From contig DCIF01000141.1 of assembly GCA_002315795.1 (NCBI GenBank), forward strand, positions 1,118 through 6,563: a stretch of 5,446 nucleotides of DNA. The letters run 5' to 3'. Position 1 is the first letter of the stretch, and every line of letters starts with the position of its first letter. This document shows positions 1-4,995 of this stretch, piece after piece. The position numbers and the translations under genes were made by a program. The notes beneath the pieces are model-generated. The model did not search any database. It was not told where the DNA came from and saw nothing but the letters and a program-made list of their open reading frames with translations. Origin of the DNA: Bacteroidales bacterium UBA1733 (lineage in GTDB: Bacteria > Bacteroidota > Bacteroidia > Bacteroidales > UBA3663).

Positions 1-789
1 ACTACCCGTAAGCAGCTCATGGTCGTTGAAGACGATAATGAGATCCGTGAGTATATTATACAGGAGCTTCGAACAGATTATCGTGTCGTTGAGTGCACGG
101 ATGGACAGCAAGCATACACGCTTATGATGCAGCATACACCAGACATTGTCTTGAGCGATCTCATGATGCCGAATATGGATGGTATGGAACTCTGTAGCAA
201 AATGCGTCAGAACATCCGTCTGAATCATATCCCGTTTATCCTGATGACTGCAAGGACCGATGAGGAAGATCGGATTGCAGGCCTTGAGGTGGGTGCTGAT
301 GCCTATATCACGAAACCATTCAACGTGGAACTGCTTCGAAAGACGGTGCAGAACCTCCTTTCAAGCCATGATCGCCTGCGTAATAATTTCAGCGGACAGC
401 AGTTGCCTACCGATTTGATCGACACGCCAGAGAGTAAGTCTCCAGACGAGCGACTGCTGGACCGTGTTGTCAAGGTAGTCAATGCTCATCTGAGCGATGC
501 AAATCTTACGTCCGACCTGATTGCCAAGGAAGTGGGTCTGAGCCGCGTGCATCTGTATCGTAAACTGAAAGAATTGACCAACCAGTCTGCGCGTGACTAT
601 GTGCGTAATATTCGATTGGCAAAAGCCGCTGAACTCCTCGCACAGAAGAAAGTTGCGGTTTCAGAAGTCGCTTCACTTGTCGGTTTTAATAATCCGAATA
701 ACTTTGCCACAGCCTTCCGTGAACTGTATGGCATGACCCCGTCACAGTACATGGAGCAGCATATCCATAAAAGAGAGGCTGAGGAATAA
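1..789 (+). CDS. Hybrid two-component regulator, C-terminal part (receiver + AraC-type HTH), 5' end outside window
   Basis: This is the C-terminal part of a response regulator that turns a phosphorelay signal into DNA binding. Residue numbers count from the Met at position 19. The receiver domain spans about 1-115. It has the acidic pair D5/D6, phosphoacceptor D47 in LSDLMMPNMDG, the switch threonine T77 and the conserved lysine K99 in ITKPF. A linker follows, then an AraC-type double helix-turn-helix at about 145-250, with the typical ending GFNNPNNFATAFRELYGMTPSQY. The frame stays open to the window edge. The Met at 19 falls inside the first beta strand of the receiver, so it is not the true start. 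In Bacteroidota this domain order normally ends a membrane-bound hybrid histidine kinase (HTCS) with a periplasmic sensor and kinase core upstream, often controlling glycan-use genes. That upstream part is inferred. No SusC/SusD genes are in the window, so the target is unknown. A stand-alone regulator is less likely. Confidence 0.9.
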   Translation, partial: TTRKQLMVVEDDNEIREYIIQELRTDYRVVECTDGQQAYTLMMQHTPDIVLSDLMMPNMDGMELCSKMRQNIRLNHIPFILMTARTDEEDRIAGLEVGADAYITKPFNVELLRKTVQNLLSSHDRLRNNFSGQQLPTDLIDTPESKSPDERLLDRVVKVVNAHLSDANLTSDLIAKEVGLSRVHLYRKLKELTNQSARDYVRNIRLAKAAELLAQKKVAVSEVASLVGFNNPNNFATAFRELYGMTPSQYMEQHIHKREAEE

Positions 790-800
790 GAAAAGACCTT

Positions 801-854
801 CAGAGGCAAAAAACATCAACACATCCGCGGATGTGTTGATGTTTTTGGTCTCTG
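801..854. terminator. Bidirectional intrinsic terminator: 38-bp perfect palindrome between convergent genes
   Basis: Positions 809-846 form a perfect palindrome with 18-bp arms around a central GC. One arm begins with an A run (808-813) and the other ends with a T run (842-846), so a U-tract follows the stem on both strands. The stem can be extended outward by pairing 801-807 with 848-854, including one G-U pair, across a single mismatch. It lies 11 bp after the stop codon of the regulator gene and ahead of the convergent barrel gene, which is where a shared terminator is expected. Because the palindrome has no unpaired centre, a few central pairs would open to form the loop. Confidence 0.85.
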
Positions 855-889
855 AAACCGGATTCTGGTTTCTAAAACCGGTTTCAGAG
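850..889. repeat. Inverted repeat with 12-bp perfect arms
   Basis: CTCTGAAACCGG at 850-861 is the exact reverse complement of CCGGTTTCAGAG at 878-889, with a 16-nt spacer. A nested alternative hairpin pairs GAAACC (854-859) with GGTTTC (867-872). The left arm shares 850-854 with the base of the preceding terminator stem, so the outer base of that stem and this hairpin cannot both form. There is no clear T run after either side, so this is not an obvious intrinsic terminator. Its function is not known to me. Confidence 0.7.
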
Positions 890-895
890 GTCTCG

Positions 896-969
896 GAACG
901 GACATCGCATTTGTGCGACAGCCTTTCCGCAATGAAGAAACGGACGTCGCGCAAATGAGACGTCCGTTC
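896..969. repeat. Long imperfect inverted repeat (24-bp arms) downstream of the barrel gene
   Basis: Positions 896-919 pair with 946-969: 21 Watson-Crick pairs, one G-U and two mismatches, around a 26-nt centre. An alternative perfect hairpin uses 939-948 (AACGGACGTC) and 959-968 (GACGTCCGTT) with a 10-nt loop. AACGGAC therefore occurs twice as a direct repeat (897-903 and 939-945), and both copies compete for the same partner at 962-968. The element begins 20 bp past the stop of the minus-strand barrel gene, so it would sit in that transcript's 3' UTR. Neither strand shows a good T run after the long stem, although the minus strand reads TTTCTTCATT after the short one. It may be a terminator, a 3' stability element, or a small palindromic repeat of the REP/MITE kind. 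Confidence 0.7.
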
Positions 970-989
970 TTTGATTCATGAAGGTTCCT

Positions 990-1799
990 TTAGAAATTAA
1001 AACCGATATTAAAGCTGATGGTGTTACTGCGTACGGTGTCGTCAAAGTTGTCATATTCCATGAAATCATAATCATGGTTTGGCAGATTGACCAGACCGAG
1101 GTCATAAGCACACTCCAGATAGAACTGTCCTACCTGCAGACCTCCACCCATGCGCAAACCTGCATCACAACTGCCGAAACCGATGCGGTCTTCAAAGGTG
1201 TCGCACTTCTGATAGTAGTTAGGATCTTCATTATACTTCGTGGTACCCGCAAAGCCGAACGAGACAAATCCTCCGAAGAAGGGTTGTAACTGGATGTAGT
1301 TGTCTGGAGAAAGTGGAATCTGGCACTTGAGTACGAGTGGAAGCTCAATGCTGTGCATAGAGATATCGTTTGTAAATCGGTCGCCATTGGTAAAACGTCC
1401 GGACAGATTGCCTCCCTTCATCGAATAGAACACGCCAGGTTCGATCATCAGAGGAGTTGGACCCAGATGCCAACCGAAGACAAAACCCACATTGACGCCA
1501 GAGGTGAAGTCGCTGGTGACATTCGCATACTTCAGATCAGTGCGCAGCGAAGCTGCATTATATCCCAGGCGAATACCCGTATAGTCATCAAAACCGTGAA
1601 GCATAGTGCCAAGCATCGCTGCACTGGCAATATCATCGACGGCGCGCATGGCATGATGAAAGCCATCGCCACTGCTACTATGATGATGATAAGAGGGGCG
1701 ACTCTGATGGTGAGAGCGGTGCTGAGCTGACAAAGAGGTAGAGCAGCTCATACCGAAAAGTACAGCAAGAGCGGTGAGCGTTGTAAAGAATTTCTTCAT
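990..1799 (-). CDS. Outer membrane beta-barrel protein (PorT/OMP_b-brl_2-like) with His-rich N-terminal segment
   Basis: A 269-residue exported protein. The N-terminus is a classical signal peptide: MKKFF, a hydrophobic core to about residue 18, and likely cleavage at SLSA|Q (25/26). C19 is preceded by GMS, a poor lipobox, so a lipoprotein is unlikely. Residues 27-49 are low-complexity with eight histidines (27, 30, 31, 38-40, 48, 49). From about residue 74 the sequence is an alternating beta-strand pattern. It has family-like stretches GVFYSMKGG (122-130) and IELPLVLKC (151-159), and it ends in NIGFNF with the terminal aromatic typical of BAM substrates. Small barrels of this family sit in the outer membrane of Bacteroidota, and most have no defined ligand. 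Mature-protein cysteines are at 159, 199, 211 and 230. The gene is 87 bp downstream of the CLC gene and convergent with the regulator. I see no strong RBS, as is usual in this phylum. Fold call fairly sure, specific function unknown. Confidence 0.85.
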   Translation of the reverse strand: MKKFFTTLTALAVLFGMSCSTSLSAQHRSHHQSRPSYHHHSSSGDGFHHAMRAVDDIASAAMLGTMLHGFDDYTGIRLGYNAASLRTDLKYANVTSDFTSGVNVGFVFGWHLGPTPLMIEPGVFYSMKGGNLSGRFTNGDRFTNDISMHSIELPLVLKCQIPLSPDNYIQLQPFFGGFVSFGFAGTTKYNEDPNYYQKCDTFEDRIGFGSCDAGLRMGGGLQVGQFYLECAYDLGLVNLPNHDYDFMEYDNFDDTVRSNTISFNIGFNF

Positions 1800-1834
1800 A
1801 ATAGTTAAGTCTGTTAAGTTTCTTATTCATAGAT

Positions 1835-1855
1835 AGAGCACTCTCCTTGTGCTCT
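1835..1855 (-). promoter_or_regulatory. Hairpin in the CLC-barrel intergenic gap (5' leader of the barrel gene)
   Basis: AGAGCAC (1835-1841) pairs perfectly with GTGCTCT (1849-1855) around a 7-nt loop that reads AAGGAGA on the minus strand. No T run follows the stem on the minus strand, so it does not look like an intrinsic terminator for the CLC gene. It would lie in a 5' leader about 35 nt ahead of the barrel start codon if transcription begins upstream. A weak Bacteroidetes-type promoter candidate (TTTG, then TAAATATG against TAnnTTTG) lies just upstream on the minus strand at about 1855-1885. Its 16-bp spacing is short and it carries one mismatch, so I do not call it separately. Confidence 0.4.
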
Positions 1856-1886
1856 CATATTTAGGACTTATAGAAACAGCAAAAGT

Positions 1887-3716
1887 TTAATCTTCACTGA
1901 ACGTAAGCAACAGCTTGCGGTAGGTGGCGTAGATATGCTGACGTGACAGCATGCCGAGGTAGTGGCCCTGATTATCGACCACCGGTAGCGTCCAGGCATC
2001 GGTGGTGTCAAAGAGATTCATCACTTCGGCCATGTTCATCTCTGGCGTGACTTTTCCCTTAGGTCCAATCATGATATCTTCGACACTCATGCGTTCGTAG
2101 AGACGCGGCTGGAACATAATGTTGCGTATCTCGTTGAGCGTGACAATTCCCACGAACATACCATCTGCATCGCAAACCGGATAATGGTTGTGCTGCTGTG
2201 TGGAGATCATCTTGACTACTTCACCAAGCTTCATGTCTGGTCGGAGCGTGGAATAGTCGGTTAGAATGAGATCCTGCAGATTAAGTAATGTCAGCACCGC
2301 CTTGTCTTTGTGGTGCGTGATGAGTTCTCCCTTCTGTGCCAGACGTCGTGTGTAGATAGAGTACTGTTCGAAGATGCGTATCGTACCGTATGACAGACAG
2401 GAGGCAATCATCAAAGGCAGGAAGAGGTCAAAACGACCGGTGAGTTCGGCCGAGAGGAAGACTCCCATCAGTGGAGCATGCATGACACCGCTCATCACGG
2501 CAGCCATGCCCATGACGGCAAAGTTCTGTTCAGGAAGGAAACTGAGATAATCTGTACGATTGAGCAGAAAGGCAAAGAGGAAACCAGCCAGATTGCCTAA
2601 GAACAGAGAAGGTGCGAACGTACCACCACAACCGCCACCGCCATTGGTAGCTGCTGTAGCAAACGATTTGAACAGCATGACCATGATGATGAAAACACAC
2701 ATCACTCCAAAGGTGAGCAGTGTGGTCACCGTAGGATCGTCGGTCATTCCGATGTTATAGAAAAGCGAATTGCCAAGAATGTCGTGGAAATTACCATCAT
2801 AGATGTGCTGGATGACCTCATAGCCTTCACCATACAGTGGAGGGAAGAGGAAGATGGCTACACTCAGAAATACGCCACCAATCACCCACTTGATCCAGGG
2901 ATTGTTCACACGCTTGAACATATCTTCGGCATAGAAGGTAGTGCGCGTGAAGTAAAGCGATACAAAACCGCAGAAAATACCGAGGAGGATGACGTATGGC
3001 ACGCGGTCAATGGAGAAATCCATGGTCTCGGTAAACGAGAACAGCGCTGTAGGACCTTCCACGGCATAAGCTACGGATGCTGCAGTAACTGCCGAGATCA
3101 GCAATGGCATGATAGAGAAGGCGGTGAGGTCGAGCATCAGCACTTCGACCGTGAAAAGCAATCCGGCGATAGGAGCTTTGAAGATACCGGCGATACCGGC
3201 CGTAGCACCACATCCTAAAAGGATCATGAGCGTATGCTGGTCCATACGGAAGAGTCGTCCCAGGTTTGAGCCGATGGCTGAGCCTGTAAGCACGATAGGA
3301 GCCTCGGCACCTACAGATCCACCAAATCCGATGGTGACAGAGGAAGCGATGACAGAGGTGTACATGTTGTGCACCTTGATGATGGACTTGCGCTGAGAAA
3401 TAGCGTAAAGGATCTTGGTAACACCATGACCGATGTCATCGCGTACGATATAACGCACATAGCAACCGGCAATGAGAATACCCAGCATAGGGTAGAGGAG
3501 GTAAAGCCAGTTGGCACCATCAATCTCAAAATAAAGCGTGAGCAGATGCTGGAAAGAGTGAATAAGCCATTTAAGCGTCAGCGCTGCAGCCGCACCAGCC
3601 AGACCGACCACAAAGGCCAGAATGAGCACGAACTGCTGCTCGGTGAGATGCTGCTCTCGCCAAGTCACGATGCGTTCGACGCTTTTATTGATAAATGTGT
3701 AAGTCTTGTTCAGCAT
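1887..3716 (-). CDS. CLC-family chloride channel/transporter with C-terminal CBS pair
   Basis: A 609-residue inner-membrane anion channel or exchanger. The CLC core fills about residues 28-460 with many hydrophobic helices. Landmarks, by alignment to E. coli ClC-ec1: GHGV at 96-99 replaces GSGIP at the selectivity site; GSVGAEAP at 133-140 carries the gating glutamate E138; APIAGLLFTVEV ends at 192; GGTFAP is at 364-369; and the central tyrosine is probably Y455. Two CBS domains follow (about 479-536 and 541-601), a cytoplasmic module that often binds adenine nucleotides. The position of the internal proton glutamate (E203 in ClC-ec1) is V192, as in eukaryotic CLC channels. I chose the ATG at 3716. 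A TTG at 3728 would add four residues but gives no better context. The gene starts 45 bp after the phosphoglycosyl transferase stop with no clear promoter between, so co-transcription is likely. Family certain, channel versus exchanger not settled. Confidence 0.95.
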   Translation of the reverse strand: MLNKTYTFINKSVERIVTWREQHLTEQQFVLILAFVVGLAGAAAALTLKWLIHSFQHLLTLYFEIDGANWLYLLYPMLGILIAGCYVRYIVRDDIGHGVTKILYAISQRKSIIKVHNMYTSVIASSVTIGFGGSVGAEAPIVLTGSAIGSNLGRLFRMDQHTLMILLGCGATAGIAGIFKAPIAGLLFTVEVLMLDLTAFSIMPLLISAVTAASVAYAVEGPTALFSFTETMDFSIDRVPYVILLGIFCGFVSLYFTRTTFYAEDMFKRVNNPWIKWVIGGVFLSVAIFLFPPLYGEGYEVIQHIYDGNFHDILGNSLFYNIGMTDDPTVTTLLTFGVMCVFIIMVMLFKSFATAATNGGGGCGGTFAPSLFLGNLAGFLFAFLLNRTDYLSFLPEQNFAVMGMAAVMSGVMHAPLMGVFLSAELTGRFDLFLPLMIASCLSYGTIRIFEQYSIYTRRLAQKGELITHHKDKAVLTLLNLQDLILTDYSTLRPDMKLGEVVKMISTQQHNHYPVCDADGMFVGIVTLNEIRNIMFQPRLYERMSVEDIMIGPKGKVTPEMNMAEVMNLFDTTDAWTLPVVDNQGHYLGMLSRQHIYATYRKLLLTFSED

Positions 3717-3761
3717 CTCTGCCAACAAATGTTATTTGCTAATTGCTATCTTCTGAAGAAA

Positions 3762-4331
3762 CTAAACACCTTTGCCAGAAAAGACAATGCAGATGGTGCG
3801 GAGGATGATCTTCAGATCAAAAGTCAATGATTTATGATGGATGTAATAAAGGTCGTATTGCATGCGCTCAGAAATCTGTTCTAAGGTCGATGCATAACCG
3901 TATTTTACTTGTCCCCAGGAGGTGAGTCCCGGACGGACTGTCAGTAACTGCTGAAAATCTGCTGAGAGCTGCTGGATGAAAAAGACGCGTTCCGGACGAG
4001 GTCCAACCAGACTCATGTCTCCACGAAGGATATTGATAAACTGCGGGAGTTCGTCGAGTCTGTATCGGCGCAGATAATGTCCTGATCGGGTAACTCTTTC
4101 GTCGTTTTCGTTGCTGAGCTGAGGACCTGAAGCCTCTGCATCAGTCTTCATCGTGCGGAACTTGATGATCTGGAACGGACGTCCGTCTTTCCCTATACGT
4201 TCTTGCAGAAAGAGGATCGGATCACCTGTATCCAGCCAGATGACAATGGCTATGGCCAGAAACAGAGGTGAGAGAATTACTATCGCCACAAGGCTGATAA
4301 GTATGTCTGAGAACCTTTTGATGATTGTCAT
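3762..4331 (-). CDS. Small monotopic phosphoglycosyl transferase (bacterial sugar transferase, PglC/WcaJ-core type)
   Basis: A 189-residue enzyme of the Bac_transf family. It moves a sugar phosphate from a UDP-sugar to undecaprenyl phosphate at the cytoplasmic face of the inner membrane, the first step of a surface glycan or glycoprotein glycan. Residues about 8-34 are a hydrophobic segment containing SP (21-22), consistent with the re-entrant membrane helix of PglC. Further motifs are KFRTMKTDAEASGP (57-70), the catalytic pair D93/E94 in YRLDELPQF (the numbering equals that of Campylobacter PglC), SLVGPRPE (107-114) and PGLTSWGQV (134-142). It has only the catalytic core, without the extra N-terminal helices of WbaP/WcaJ. 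The start overlaps the tsaC stop as ATGA, so translation is probably coupled. No other glycan synthesis gene is in the window, so the sugar and the final polymer are unknown. Family assignment very firm. Confidence 0.95.
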   Translation of the reverse strand: MTIIKRFSDILISLVAIVILSPLFLAIAIVIWLDTGDPILFLQERIGKDGRPFQIIKFRTMKTDAEASGPQLSNENDERVTRSGHYLRRYRLDELPQFINILRGDMSLVGPRPERVFFIQQLSADFQQLLTVRPGLTSWGQVKYGYASTLEQISERMQYDLYYIHHKSLTFDLKIILRTICIVFSGKGV

Positions 4332-4894
4332 CTGATAACCTGTATGAGTCCGCCATCACCCAGTTTAATGATTCCTGAGGGAGCAGGATTCTCTTTCTCA
4401 TTCTGGCGAAGCGGAATGATATAATCAACGGCCTGCCTGACCTCTTCGCTGATTTCACTGAAACAGCGTGCTGTCGGTTCTCCACTGATATTGGCACTGG
4501 TGCTGACCAGCGGACGTTTCAGTCGCGCGCAAATGGTCTGGCTGACTTCTTCGTGGGTGATGCGCATTCCCATGGTGCCATCTGCCGCAATCAGTTCAGG
4601 AGCAACATTGCGTGCACGTGGCAGGATGAGCGTCAGCGGTTTGTCTGCGACTTCCCAAAGATCCCAGGCAATCTCTGGCACACGGTCGAAATAATAATCA
4701 ACTCGTGCTGCTGCATCGACCAGCGTAAGCATCGCCTTGCTGTCGGCGCGACGCTTGATCTCGTAGATGCGCTTCACGGCAGCGCTGTTTGTAGCATCAC
4801 AACCTAATCCCCACACGGTATCTGTAGGATAAAGGATGACGCCACCAGCGTTGAGCACTTCGAGTGTTTTTGTGAGAATATCTTTAGGAATCAT
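4328..4894 (-). CDS. tsaC: L-threonylcarbamoyladenylate synthase (TsaC/YrdC/Sua5 family)
   Basis: A 188-residue cytoplasmic enzyme that makes threonylcarbamoyl-AMP from threonine, bicarbonate and ATP. This is the first step of t6A formation at position 37 of ANN-decoding tRNAs. Visible motifs are YPTDTVWGLGCDA (22-34), IKRRADSKAM (46-55) with the conserved Lys/Arg of the active site, KPLTLILP (85-92), and the nucleotide-binding STSANISGEPT (131-141). It ends in PSGIIKLGDGG...IR as in other short family members. It has the YrdC domain only, without the Sua5 C-terminal domain, so it resembles TsaC in length. The start is set by context: an in-frame GTG at 4927 lies inside the terminator stem-loop of the upstream gene, while the ATG at 4894 begins just after its T run. 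The last four bases overlap the start of the phosphoglycosyl transferase. No Shine-Dalgarno sequence is seen. Confidence 0.93.
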   Translation of the reverse strand: MIPKDILTKTLEVLNAGGVILYPTDTVWGLGCDATNSAAVKRIYEIKRRADSKAMLTLVDAAARVDYYFDRVPEIAWDLWEVADKPLTLILPRARNVAPELIAADGTMGMRITHEEVSQTICARLKRPLVSTSANISGEPTARCFSEISEEVRQAVDYIIPLRQNEKENPAPSGIIKLGDGGLIQVIR

Positions 4895-4900
4895 AGAGCG

Positions 4901-4957
4901 AAAAAACAAATATCGCCTCCCGGCCACAAAGTGTTTTTGCGTGGGTGGCGATATTTG
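4901..4957 (-). terminator. Intrinsic terminator of malate dehydrogenase, directly ahead of tsaC
   Basis: On the minus strand, CAAATATCGCC (4957-4947) pairs perfectly with GGCGATATTTG (4917-4907), and the stem is immediately followed by six T (4906-4901). Three further C-G pairs (4919-4921 with 4943-4945) extend the stem after one mismatch. It lies 38 bp past the mdh stop codon. The T run ends only six bases before the tsaC ATG, so any transcript of tsaC starting upstream must pass through this hairpin. Confidence 0.85.
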
Positions 4958-4995
4958 GAATTTGTTATTTTCTTAATTACCTGCAGAGCAGATTA

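Noticed and set aside
19..21. ATG at 19 as the true start of the regulator
   Set aside because: It falls within the first beta strand of the receiver domain, and the frame is open upstream to the window edge, so the protein must begin earlier.
1678..1830. Minus-strand 50-codon frame starting at the ATG at 1830 and overlapping the start of the barrel gene out of frame
   Set aside because: Its product ends in a low-complexity Ser/Pro/Leu stretch that is a frame-shifted reading of the barrel's His/Ser-rich segment. It resembles no family I know, and the only support is a Shine-Dalgarno-like loop in a phylum that makes little use of such sites.
2784..3218. Plus-strand 144-codon open frame opposite the CLC gene
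   Set aside because: It is antisense to a firmly identified membrane protein, rich in charged low-complexity sequence, and resembles no family.
3717..3728. TTG at 3728 as the start of the CLC gene
   Set aside because: It adds only four residues, and an ATG follows at 3716 that keeps the whole fold. No RBS favours the TTG.
3721..3750. Short repeats and a weak hairpin (CAAAT/ATTTG) and a TTTG motif in the 45-bp gap before the CLC gene, considered as a promoter
   Set aside because: The spacing does not fit TTTG-N19-TAnnTTTG, the hairpin has only five pairs, and the region is simply A/T rich.
4895..4927. GTG at 4927 as the start of tsaC
   Set aside because: It lies inside the mdh terminator stem-loop, and the extra 11 residues are the translated stem and T run. 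The YrdC domain starts after the ATG at 4894.
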